Shown piece by piece: positions 1 to 7,453 of a stretch of 38,649 nt of DNA. The notes beneath the pieces are model-generated. The model was given only the letters and a program-made list of their open reading frames with translations, did no database searches and was not told the DNA's origin. The DNA lies in the NCBI GenBank assembly GCA_002309585.1, contig DBXN01000028.1, forward strand, positions 1 through 38,649, in the 5' to 3' direction. This DNA is from Verrucomicrobia bacterium UBA1211 (GTDB lineage: Bacteria; Verrucomicrobiota; Kiritimatiellia; RFP12; UBA1067). The translations under genes were made by a program, and so were the position numbers. Each line of letters starts with the position of its first letter. Positions within the stretch are counted from its first letter, which is position 1.

Positions 1-636
1 GGCGACTGGGGCGCCCACATCATCGATACCGCCCATGAGTTTTTGCAGCTCGGCCTGCCGTATGAGGTAAGTGTCCTGAAGATGTCGGGCCACAGCGATT
101 TCGTCTTCCCGATGGCTTCGACCCTCTCCTTCAAGTTCGCGGCGCGCGGCGAGATGCCGCCGGTCGAGGTACAGTGGTGGGACGGTGTGAAGAACTTCCC
201 GGAACTGCCGAAGAACTACGGCAAGGCGGTTGTCGCGGGCGACATCCCGCCCCCTGGCGGCGATTCGACGGCGGTGAAGGATCTGCCCCCCGGCAAGGAA
301 ATCTATCAGGCCGACGGCAAGATCTTCAAAGGCGCGTCGCACGGCAGTACGCTCTCGCTGGTCGGCGGCGGCGATCTGCCCAAGCACCCGAAGACTCCGG
401 CGAACCACTTTAAGAACTTCCTGCTCGGTTGCCGGGGCGAGGTGGCCTGTAACTCCCGCTTCGCTGTCGCGGGTCCGCTGAGCCAGGTGCTGACGCTGGG
501 TTGCATCGCGCAGCGCCTCAACACCACGATCAAGCTCGATACCAAGACCCAGCAGATCGTCGGCAACCCGACGGCCAATATGTTGCTGAAGGGGCCGCCC
601 CCGCGCAAGGGTTGGGAGCAGTTCTACAAGGTCTAG
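1..636 (+). CDS. Gfo/Idh/MocA-family oxidoreductase, C-terminal part
   Basis: The frame is open from the first base of the window, so only the C-terminal 211 residues of the protein are seen; the NAD-binding Rossmann domain lies outside. The visible part has the features of the planctomycete/PVC-type Gfo/Idh/MocA C-terminal domain: an opening GDWGAHIIDTAHEFL segment, a WWDG motif and a closing RKGW. The family carries out NAD(P)-dependent oxidation or reduction of sugars and cyclitols; the substrate cannot be told from this part. A second member with a similar tail (ending RKGWEL) enters the window at the other end on the opposite strand, so the genome holds paralogues. The next gene starts 66 bases later and is a sugar transferase. 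The family call is secure; the substrate is unknown. Confidence 0.88.
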   Translation, partial: GDWGAHIIDTAHEFLQLGLPYEVSVLKMSGHSDFVFPMASTLSFKFAARGEMPPVEVQWWDGVKNFPELPKNYGKAVVAGDIPPPGGDSTAVKDLPPGKEIYQADGKIFKGASHGSTLSLVGGGDLPKHPKTPANHFKNFLLGCRGEVACNSRFAVAGPLSQVLTLGCIAQRLNTTIKLDTKTQQIVGNPTANMLLKGPPPRKGWEQFYKV

Positions 637-702
637 GTTTTCTGGAGGATCTGGAGCTTCTAGACGATCTAGGGGCTTTGGAATCGCCGGGAAAAGCGGG
701 CG

Positions 703-1278
703 ATGAGACGGTGGATGGAGATCCTGTTGCTGCTGCTGGCCGCGCCGGTCTGGTTGACGCTGTTGGCGTTGACGGCCTGCGCGGTGCGGGTGGGCATGGG
801 ATCTCCGGTCCTCTTCCGTCAGGAGCGCCCCGGGCTGAACGGGAAACCCTTCCGACTCCTGAAGTTCCGGACGATGCGTCCGGGCGAGGGAAGCGACGCG
901 GAGCGGTTGACGCGTTTCGGTCGGTTTCTGCGGGCGACCAGTCTGGATGAACTGCCGGAATTGCTGAATGTCCTGAAGGGCGAGATGGCGCTCGTGGGGC
1001 CGCGTCCGCTGCTGATGCGCTACCTGCCGCTTTATACGCCGGAGCAGATGCGTCGGCACGAGGTGCGGCCGGGGATTACCGGCTGGGCGCAGGTGAATGG
1101 GCGGAACCTGCTCTCGTGGGAGAGCAAGTTCGCCTACGATGTCTGGTATGTGGAGCATCGCTCGACGGCGCTGGATTTCAAGATCCTCTTTCTGACCGTG
1201 CTCCGGGTTCTTTGCCGGGAGGGTATCAGCGCGGAGGGGGAGGCGACGATGGGCGAGTTTAAGGGAACGGGACGGTGA
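703..1278 (+). CDS. Initiating sugar-phosphate transferase (PglC/WcaJ-type small monotopic phosphoglycosyl transferase)
   Basis: This 191-residue protein matches the minimal bacterial sugar transferase domain. These enzymes move a sugar 1-phosphate from a UDP-sugar to undecaprenyl phosphate at the inner membrane, the first step of capsule, O-antigen or glycoprotein glycan synthesis. A hydrophobic segment (about residues 5-27) fits the re-entrant membrane helix. KFRTM is at 54-58, the catalytic Asp-Glu dyad is D82-E83 in TSLDELPEL, VGPRPL is at 98-103, and PGITGWAQVNGRN follows. The length is that of PglC (about 200), without the extra membrane and CoA-binding-like domains of WcaJ. Its stop overlaps the start of a PglD-like acetyltransferase, a pairing typical of diacetamido-sugar pathways, although no PglE/F aminotransferase or dehydratase is nearby. 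Confidence 0.93.
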   Translation: MRRWMEILLLLLAAPVWLTLLALTACAVRVGMGSPVLFRQERPGLNGKPFRLLKFRTMRPGEGSDAERLTRFGRFLRATSLDELPELLNVLKGEMALVGPRPLLMRYLPLYTPEQMRRHEVRPGITGWAQVNGRNLLSWESKFAYDVWYVEHRSTALDFKILFLTVLRVLCREGISAEGEATMGEFKGTGR

Positions 1279-1892
1279 TGATGCGGGAGTTGGTGATCGT
1301 GGGCGCGGGCGGATTCGCGCGGGAGGTGGCGTGGCTGGTCCAGCGGATCAACCGGGTTTCGCCGACCTTCCGGCTGTTGGGTTTTTGCGATGACGCTCCC
1401 GACCGGCAATCGGGCCAGTGTGGCGGATATCCGCTTCTGGGTCCGGTGGAGAATCTGAATGGACAGGTCACTTTCTTCTGCGCGATCGGGAACAACCGTA
1501 ACCGAAAGGCGGTAAGCGAACGGGCGGAGGCGCTGGGCCATACGCCTGTTTCGCTGATCGACCCGACGGCCCAACTCGCGCCGGATGTCGAGGTTGGCGC
1601 GGGATGTCTGATTGGAATCGACAGCATCGTCTCCGTCGGGAGCCGTCTGGGACGCGGGGTGATCGTGAACCACCGAGTCTGCGTCGGGCATGACGTGACG
1701 GTCGGCGATTACGCGCAGCTCTGTCCCGGTGTCTGTATCTCGGGCGGATGCGGGATCGGCGCGGGCGCGTTGATGGGAACCCTTTCGGGGATCATCCCGC
1801 TCAAGCGGGTCGGCGCGGATGCGACGGTCGGCGCGGGCACCTTCGCGTTGCGCGATGTCCCGGACGGAACAACGCTGGCGCGGTTGCGGTGA
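1278..1892 (+). CDS. PglD/NeuD-like left-handed beta-helix acetyltransferase
   Basis: The 204-residue protein has the two-part layout of PglD/NeuD/PerB sugar O- or N-acetyltransferases. An N-terminal Rossmann-like UDP-sugar domain carries GAGGFAREVA at 9-18. A hexapeptide-repeat beta-helix from about residue 92 onward binds acetyl-CoA. H138 in CVGHDVTVGD aligns by position in the motif with the general-base histidine of PglD. An ATG overlapping the preceding stop (TGATG) was chosen; a GTG three bases earlier and an ATG three bases later are also possible. Translational coupling to the sugar transferase suggests that the acetylated nucleotide sugar it makes is the transferase substrate. The exact sugar is not deducible. 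Confidence 0.87.
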   Translation: MMRELVIVGAGGFAREVAWLVQRINRVSPTFRLLGFCDDAPDRQSGQCGGYPLLGPVENLNGQVTFFCAIGNNRNRKAVSERAEALGHTPVSLIDPTAQLAPDVEVGAGCLIGIDSIVSVGSRLGRGVIVNHRVCVGHDVTVGDYAQLCPGVCISGGCGIGAGALMGTLSGIIPLKRVGADATVGAGTFALRDVPDGTTLARLR

Positions 1893-1946
1893 CCCCGTTC
1901 GCCGAAAGTTAAAATGTCCTTTGAGCGGTTGTGAGGTGGGGCGGTG

Positions 1947-2585
1947 ATGGCGCGGACGATTCTCTTTGATTTGGACGGGACGCTGATCGATTCGGCGGCG
2001 GATTTGGCGATGGCGGTCAACCTGACGCGCCGCGATTTCGGATTGCCGCCCAAGAGTCTTCCTGAGGTGATCAGCGCCGTCGGGAACGGGGTCCGGAAAC
2101 TGTTGGAACGGACGATCCCGGAGTGCGCCGACCGGATGGAGGAGCTTTTGGCGCGGCAGTGCAAACACTACGGCGACCACCTGTTGGATCAGACAGCGCT
2201 CTATCCGGGGGTGGAGGAGACTCTGCGCCGGCTCGCCGGGGCGGGACACCGGCTGGGGGTGGTCACCAATAAACCCGCCGCCGCGACCCATGCGATCCTG
2301 GAGGGGTTGGGGATCCTCCCGCTTTTCGGGGCGGTGATCGGTGGCGGCGACTGCGCGAAACTCAAGCCCGATCCCGAACCGCTGTTTCTCGCGGCGGAAC
2401 GGATGGGGACGCGTCTGACACCCGATGACTGGATGGTGGGGGATTCCTTCACCGATCTGGGCGCGGGCCGTAATGCGGGCATCAAGCGGTGTTTCTGTAC
2501 CTTTGGTTTCGGTCGCCAGGGCGATGAGGCATACGACATCGTAATCGACCGGATGGATCGTCTCAACGAAGCAATAGTGCGGTAG
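1947..2585 (+). CDS. HAD-superfamily phosphatase, phosphoglycolate phosphatase-like
   Basis: This 212-residue protein is a subfamily I HAD phosphatase with an alpha-helical cap. Motif I is FDLDGTLIDS near the N-terminus, with nucleophile D8 and acid/base D10. Motif II is VVTNKP, motif III is the lysine in AKLKPDPEP, and motif IV is VGDSFTD. The sequence resembles Gph phosphoglycolate phosphatases, but HAD substrate range is broad, and the position after a glycan cassette leaves a sugar-phosphate substrate open. ATG at 1947 was preferred over the adjacent GTG at 1944 because it is preceded by a GAGGTGGGG ribosome-binding site. It begins 54 bases after the acetyltransferase and probably shares its transcript. 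Confidence 0.85.
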   Translation: MARTILFDLDGTLIDSAADLAMAVNLTRRDFGLPPKSLPEVISAVGNGVRKLLERTIPECADRMEELLARQCKHYGDHLLDQTALYPGVEETLRRLAGAGHRLGVVTNKPAAATHAILEGLGILPLFGAVIGGGDCAKLKPDPEPLFLAAERMGTRLTPDDWMVGDSFTDLGAGRNAGIKRCFCTFGFGRQGDEAYDIVIDRMDRLNEAIVR

Positions 2586-2645
2586 TGCGGTGGAGGAACG
2601 GATCTCCTACCCGTTCGTCAAAGGTTCCCTAAAAAGGAGAAGGGA

Positions 2646-4052
2646 ATGCGGATATGGAAAAAGATCGCGCTGGGCGCGGCGGTTTTCATCGTCGCGGTAC
2701 CGATACTTTTCCTCGCGTATCTCTTCGAGGGTGGGTTTGATCAGGCGAGTCCGCCGGATGACGCCGACCTTCTGCTTCCCGATCCGGAACCCGTTCCCGA
2801 TGATGAGAACGCCTATGTGGCGAGTCTTTCCCTGACGAATCTTTGGGTCTTATCGGATATCTTGCCGCAGACGAATTCCGTTTATCTTTCGGAGCGGAAT
2901 TTGGTGTACTTCTATGCTTTCCAGGTGGAAGGCGACTCTAATCGGGAAAGGGAGTACGGTTTCTTCAAGACGAATCGTACCGTTATGACCGAATATGTGG
3001 ACCGGATTCTTGCCGCAAATGAGCGTTTATTTGAGGCCTTTCCCGGGGCCGTCCGGAAGAAACAGTATCAACCCCTTACATGCGGTGACTCCATAACGAA
3101 TGAGAGTTGGCTCGCCACGTTCCGCAATCTTGAAAAACTCTTTTCCGTAACCCCCACGCTTTATAGCTTGCGGATCCAGCGGGCGATTGAGAGGAACGAT
3201 TTCCAGTCGGCTATGGCGGATTGCGAGATGTTGTTCTCACTCGGATGGCATTTCGATGCGGCTGCATGGAAATCCAAATGTCGTTTTTACGCGATGAGAA
3301 AAATGACCCATCTCGCTTGGGCAGAGGGGATTCCCGATGCGATTATTGATCGTATTGAGGAAAGGATCGTGGATTCGGAACCGCAAAGGAGGGATTTTGA
3401 TCAAGCGGTGCGGAAAGCGTATTCTGCAGATCGAAAGTTTCTGACGAAGTTGACACGGAGTCATCTGACATACCAGGTGTCTCAAAGTCATTATCATCCT
3501 TGGATAGTCGGATGTTTCAATTGGCCGGTCGGTTTCCGTTTCGCGTTTCATCCGAACGAGACATTGGCCCAAATGACGGACTGGGCGCATAAGACACTTC
3601 GAGGGGAGTTCGTGCGGCTTCCGGATGAGACCCACTGGTTCCATTTTAACAGTACCGTTTTCTCTTTTCTGACTCCGAATTGGTATGGCAAGTCGATCGC
3701 ATGGGCATATCACTATCATGAGTTGCGGTATAGCATATTTCTGGATTGCCAACTGAAGTGTCGCGCATGTCGACTGTCGCTGGCGGCCGCGAAGTGGCGG
3801 AAGGCGAACGTGGGCGGATTTCCGCCCACGTTGGAGGCGTTGGTTCCGGCGTATATCGACGCCGTTCCCGCCGATCCGTACGACCCGTCGCATCCGCTTC
3901 GGTACCATCCCGAAACCGGAGTGGTGTGGAGTGTGGGCGATGAGGGAACGTTTGATTATGAGAAGGCGCTCGAATCGGTGTGCCGATCCGCAGAAGACCG
4001 TCAGAAGAGAGAACGTTTGACCCATCGTCTTGATGGGAAAGTAAAGTGGTAA
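2646..4052 (+). CDS. Membrane-anchored protein of unknown function
   Basis: The product (468 residues) is not recognised as a named family. A single hydrophobic helix at about residues 6-25, after a basic start (MRIWKK), suggests an inner-membrane anchor with the rest in the periplasm. Residues 26-45 are acidic and proline-rich. The middle is mostly alpha-helical in character. The last 100 residues hold an ALALRRYR-like helix (here SLAAAKWRKAN), a PPTLEALVP turn, VPADPYDPS, and a closing VVWSVGDEGTFDYE strand. Planctomycete and Verrucomicrobia proteins of unknown role often carry a similar tail that recalls type II pseudopilin C-terminal segments. Start: ATG preceded by AAAAGGAGAAGGG. Codon use is visibly less GC-rich than in its neighbours. 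The stop lies 20 bases before the xylanase start, so the two may be cotranscribed. Confidence 0.75.
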   Translation: MRIWKKIALGAAVFIVAVPILFLAYLFEGGFDQASPPDDADLLLPDPEPVPDDENAYVASLSLTNLWVLSDILPQTNSVYLSERNLVYFYAFQVEGDSNREREYGFFKTNRTVMTEYVDRILAANERLFEAFPGAVRKKQYQPLTCGDSITNESWLATFRNLEKLFSVTPTLYSLRIQRAIERNDFQSAMADCEMLFSLGWHFDAAAWKSKCRFYAMRKMTHLAWAEGIPDAIIDRIEERIVDSEPQRRDFDQAVRKAYSADRKFLTKLTRSHLTYQVSQSHYHPWIVGCFNWPVGFRFAFHPNETLAQMTDWAHKTLRGEFVRLPDETHWFHFNSTVFSFLTPNWYGKSIAWAYHYHELRYSIFLDCQLKCRACRLSLAAAKWRKANVGGFPPTLEALVPAYIDAVPADPYDPSHPLRYHPETGVVWSVGDEGTFDYEKALESVCRSAEDRQKRERLTHRLDGKVKW

Positions 4053-4072
4053 CAAACATGGAGGTTAGAAAG

Positions 4073-5158
4073 ATGAAGAAGGTATGGGCTGGTGTGTGTG
4101 TGTGCGTGGCGTTGACCGGGTTCGGAGAGACGAAGCCGCTGAAAGAGGCGTACGCGGGGAAATTCAAAATCGGGGTGGCGATCAATGACTGGCAGGTTGC
4201 TGGGCGGAATCCGGACGACACCGCGCTGATCACTCGGGAGTTCAATTCGGTCACGCCGGAGAACTGCATGAAGAGTATGTTCCTCCAGCCGCAGGAGGGG
4301 ACGTTCCGATTCGATCAGGCGGACCGCTATGTCGCGTTCGGCGAGAAGCACGGGATGAAGATTATCGGGCACACGCTGATCTGGCACTCCCAGGCGCCGC
4401 GATGGTTTTTCCAATCGCCCGACGGAGGCCCCTTGACTCGCGAGTGTCTGCTGGAGCGGATGAAGAAACACATTCAGACCGTGGTGGGGCACTACAAGGG
4501 CCGTGTCCACGGTTGGGACGTGGTGAACGAGGCGATCGAGGACAACGGCTCCTACCGCCGCTCGCCGTTCTACAACACCTTCACCTCCGACGACTACATC
4601 AAACAGGCGTTCCGGTTTGCCCATGAGGCGGATCCCGACGCGGAACTCTACTACAACGACTATAGCATGTACCGCAGGGGAAAACGGGAAGCCGTGGTAC
4701 GGCTGGTGAAGGCGATGAAGGCCGAGGGGATCCGGATTGACGGGGTCGGGATGCAGGCGCACCTCTCGCTGGACCGTCCGCCGATCGCTGAGATCGAGGA
4801 GAGTATCAAGGCCTTCCGTGACTGCGGTGTGAAAGTGATGTTCACCGAACTGGACGTCTCGGTCCTCCCCAAGACCTGGCGGGCCTCCGCCGACGTGTCG
4901 CGGAACATCCGCTATGACAAGCGGCTGAATCCCTGGCCGGACGGTCTGCCGGAAGAGGTCCAGAAACGGCTGGGCGAGCGGTACGCCGCGCTCTTTGGCC
5001 TCTTCCTCAAGTATCAGGCCGATATCGACCGTGTTACCTTCTGGGGGCTGACGGACGGCACCAGCTGGCTCAACAACTTCCCGGTCCGGGGCCGGACCGA
5101 TTATCCGCTGCTCTTCGATCGCAAACGCCAACGCAAGCCGTTCGAACTGCCGGAATAG
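4073..5158 (+). CDS. Secreted GH10 endo-1,4-beta-xylanase
   Basis: A 361-residue glycoside hydrolase family 10 enzyme that cuts the beta-1,4-xylan backbone with retention. After a signal peptide (MKKVWAGVCVCVALTGFGE) a single GH10 barrel fills the protein, with no carbohydrate-binding module. Family landmarks are NSVTPENCMKS, GHTLIWHSQAP, the acid/base E153 in WDVVNEAI, and the nucleophile E259 in FTELDVS; WGLTDGTSWLN lies near the end. The start was placed at the ATG at 4073 because GGAGG sits eight bases upstream and the signal peptide begins there; an in-frame GTG at 4046 inside the preceding gene is less likely. The lipobox-free signal suggests a periplasmic or secreted enzyme. Together with the nearby GH43 and the SASA esterase it indicates xylan use. 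Confidence 0.95.
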   Translation: MKKVWAGVCVCVALTGFGETKPLKEAYAGKFKIGVAINDWQVAGRNPDDTALITREFNSVTPENCMKSMFLQPQEGTFRFDQADRYVAFGEKHGMKIIGHTLIWHSQAPRWFFQSPDGGPLTRECLLERMKKHIQTVVGHYKGRVHGWDVVNEAIEDNGSYRRSPFYNTFTSDDYIKQAFRFAHEADPDAELYYNDYSMYRRGKREAVVRLVKAMKAEGIRIDGVGMQAHLSLDRPPIAEIEESIKAFRDCGVKVMFTELDVSVLPKTWRASADVSRNIRYDKRLNPWPDGLPEEVQKRLGERYAALFGLFLKYQADIDRVTFWGLTDGTSWLNNFPVRGRTDYPLLFDRKRQRKPFELPE

Positions 5159-5239
5159 AGGGATAGTTAGAAGGCTAAAAGGTTGGCTGGCGTTGGGGGT
5201 CTAGGATTTCCAGAGGATCTCGCTTTTCTATATCTTCTT

Positions 5240-5339
5240 GAGCAATTGCAAAACTTAATGTAGCAAGGGTGCCTTCGCCCTTGCAGAAAGGCCGAGGTGG
5301 CCTTGCCACATCGATAACAGTAGGTTTTGCAATTGCCTC
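5240..5339. repeat. Nested-hairpin dispersed repeat, family 1, copy 1 (complete)
   Basis: This is a 100-base element bounded by imperfect terminal inverted repeats (GAGCAATTGCAAAACTTA at the left, TAGGTTTTGCAATTGCCTC at the right). Inside are two hairpins: GCAAGGG/CCCTTGC (arms 5263-5269 and 5278-5284) and AAGGCC/GGCCTT (5288-5304). A second copy lies in inverted orientation at 30018. It sits in the gap between the convergent xylanase and permease genes, where its hairpins could also act as a bidirectional transcription stop. It has no coding capacity. The organisation resembles a MITE or a REP/BIME-type unit. Confidence 0.8.
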
Positions 5340-5359
5340 TTCTGAAAGTCTGGCCACGC

Positions 5360-7375
5360 TCACTTCAGGTTCGGCAGGACGATGCCGCGCAGGATGACCT
5401 TCTGGCAGGCGATGAAGACGACGGCGGTGGGGATAGAGACGAGGACAAAACCGGCCATGACGGCCCAGGGTTGTCCGCTCCACTGCTGGCTCATTTGGTA
5501 CATCCAGACGGCGAGGGTCCAGTGGCTCTGGCGCTGGCAGACGAGCAACGCCCACTCCCAGCTATTGTAGGCATGGATGAAGGCGTTGAGCGCGCTGACG
5601 GCAAGGATCGGGGTGGTCATCGGCAGGGTGATCTTCAGAAAGATCTGCCACTCCTTCGCGCCGTCGATCGCGGCGGCCTCGTAGAGTTCGCGCGGAAGGG
5701 CGTCAAAGAAGCCCTTAAGGATGAAAATCGACATCCCGTTCGCCAGCGTGGGGAGGACGAGCGCGGCGAAGGTGTTGAGCAGGCCGAGGTCGCGGATGAG
5801 CAGGAAACCGGGGATGGCGGTGACGGCGGCGGGGAAGGACATCGTCGCCAGCAGGAAGATCAGGATCTTCTCCGTCGCGCGCATCCCGAAGCGGGAGAGG
5901 GCGTAGGCGGCGAGCGGGTTTACGGTAAGGGAGGCGAGGACGGAGAGGATGACCAGCAGGAGGGTGTTGGCGAAGGCGCGTCCGCGCAGGAATAGGAACT
6001 CGCTGACGGTCCGGTAGTTTGCGAACGCATCCTTCAGAAAATCCCGCCAACCGTGACGGGCGAAGGTGACGGAGATGGCTTCGCGGAAGGGGAATCGCGC
6101 CGCCTCGATGCAGGGCAGTGTCCAGCCGTAGGCGGCGTTGAGTGCGTCGAGGGAACCATATTTCCGAATCAGGAAGGCCTGCCACTCCTGCTCCGCACTG
6201 TGGATCTCGATCTGGTCGCGGGGCTCGGGAACGGAGGGAATGAAGTTTCGCCAGAGGGTGCTGTTCTCGTAGGGGGCGAGGGTGAGGGCGGTGAAGTCGG
6301 TGATCGTCTTGCCGGTCAGTTTCGCGTAAGCGGAGGGGGTTTTGCAGATTCGCGCGACGTAACGTTGATACGCCTGTTCCAACTCGGGCGTGACACGGAT
6401 GCGGAGCAGGCGGCGCGGGTAGCTGGTGAGGATGAACCGCTCCCACTGGGTGCGCGCGGTCGCCGAAGCGGTGGCGGGAAGCGGGAAGGGAAGGGATTCC
6501 CATTCGGCGCAGGGAACGCCCAGCGCGGTGGAGAGGGCTTCGGGCGTCACCGATTTCGCCGGGTCGAGCCCGAGCGCACGGAGGACATCGGGGCGGCGGA
6601 GATAGGCGAGCCAAAGTGCGCGGGATTCGTAGGGAACGGTTCGGGTCATCGGTCCGGGATCCCGCTCACGGTACATCTGCTTGAAATCCTGGTAGAGGTC
6701 GGTCTTGGGATCGCCCGTCGGGTAGTCCCAGGTCGCGTGGTGGAGCGGGAGGCGCTGTTGCGCCATCATCCGGATACTGAAGAAGGAGGGATAGCGGATG
6801 AGCCAGGTGTCGTTCAGCAGATCGAGCGCGGCCTGCTGGCGTCCGGCGGGGGAAAGCCGGCGGAATGCGGCGGGGTCGCGTGCGCGGACCTGCTCCTCAA
6901 AGTGGGAACGGGTGAAGCCCGCCACATCGCGCGGGTCGAAGGCGCAGACCGAATTGCGGACGTCGTAATGACGGTTGAAGGCGGCGAAGTCGTCCGCCAT
7001 CCGGTTCCACTTCTCCGCGGTGGCGGGGTTGTCCAGCGGTTCAAGGTGGCGGCGGGTGAAGGCATCGATGTTGGCCCTGTCGCGGGAGACGATGATCCAG
7101 CTGCTCCAGTGGGCGGGCGCGTCGGGATAGACATCGCCGGGAAAACGCGGATAACAGGAGGCGACATAACGGAGAAAACGGTCACCCCGGTTCCAGAAGG
7201 CCCGCACCAGCGGCGAATAGCGGTAGTAGTCGTAAGGTCCTGAGAGCGAGGCCGAGAGCATGACCAGGAAGGGCCAGACCATCGTGATGCCGCCAAGGAT
7301 GAGCAACGCGTAGACCCAGGCGAGGAAGAGACGCGCCTTGGCGGTTTTTCGTTCGATCGGGAGAATGACGGACAT
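5360..7375 (-). CDS. MalG-type sugar ABC transporter permease with a ~420-residue extracytoplasmic insert
   Basis: The last 200 residues form a standard carbohydrate ABC permease (MalG/CUT1 type): several membrane helices from about 468 to 660 and the EAA loop at 566-585 (YEAAAIDGAKEWQIFLKITLP region) that docks the ATPase. The first helix (about 17-42) is also normal. Between them, instead of the usual short periplasmic loop, lies an insert of about 420 residues (45-465), making the protein 671 residues against about 280 for the family. The insert contains three degenerate units with the pattern aromatic-x-x-[YF]-[LV]...ALN/AY..G (about 254-297, 335-367 and 397-430), the last (RKYGSLDALNAAYGW) recalling a segment of GH42-type enzymes. 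It is the last gene of the operon, after the kinase; no partner permease, binding protein or ATPase is in the window. Confidence 0.88.
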   Translation of the reverse strand: MSVILPIERKTAKARLFLAWVYALLILGGITMVWPFLVMLSASLSGPYDYYRYSPLVRAFWNRGDRFLRYVASCYPRFPGDVYPDAPAHWSSWIIVSRDRANIDAFTRRHLEPLDNPATAEKWNRMADDFAAFNRHYDVRNSVCAFDPRDVAGFTRSHFEEQVRARDPAAFRRLSPAGRQQAALDLLNDTWLIRYPSFFSIRMMAQQRLPLHHATWDYPTGDPKTDLYQDFKQMYRERDPGPMTRTVPYESRALWLAYLRRPDVLRALGLDPAKSVTPEALSTALGVPCAEWESLPFPLPATASATARTQWERFILTSYPRRLLRIRVTPELEQAYQRYVARICKTPSAYAKLTGKTITDFTALTLAPYENSTLWRNFIPSVPEPRDQIEIHSAEQEWQAFLIRKYGSLDALNAAYGWTLPCIEAARFPFREAISVTFARHGWRDFLKDAFANYRTVSEFLFLRGRAFANTLLLVILSVLASLTVNPLAAYALSRFGMRATEKILIFLLATMSFPAAVTAIPGFLLIRDLGLLNTFAALVLPTLANGMSIFILKGFFDALPRELYEAAAIDGAKEWQIFLKITLPMTTPILAVSALNAFIHAYNSWEWALLVCQRQSHWTLAVWMYQMSQQWSGQPWAVMAGFVLVSIPTAVVFIACQKVILRGIVLPNLK

Positions 7376-7409
7376 GGCGGCGTGTGAAAAGCGGGATGAA
7401 ACGGAATCG

Positions 7410-7441
7410 CCGCCCCGAACCCCGTGACGGGGACGGGGCGG
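7410..7441. promoter_or_regulatory. Strong GC-rich hairpin between kinase and permease genes
   Basis: A nested stem: CCGCCCCG (7410-7417) pairs with CGGGGCGG (7434-7441), and inside it CCCCG (7420-7424) pairs with CGGGG (7428-7432) around a TGA loop. It fills the short gap downstream of the kinase stop and upstream of the permease start on the minus strand. No T-tract follows on that strand, so a simple rho-independent terminator is unlikely. A role in mRNA processing or in lowering permease expression relative to the upstream enzymes is inference. Confidence 0.6.
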
Positions 7442-7453
7442 ACGATCCGCAAC

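Noticed and set aside
632..665. A short similarity between sequence after the Gfo/Idh stop and about 5199-5232 after the xylanase
   Set aside because: About two thirds of some 34 bases match, mainly GTCTAGG and GAGGATCT; too short and uneven to call a repeat without whole-genome counts.
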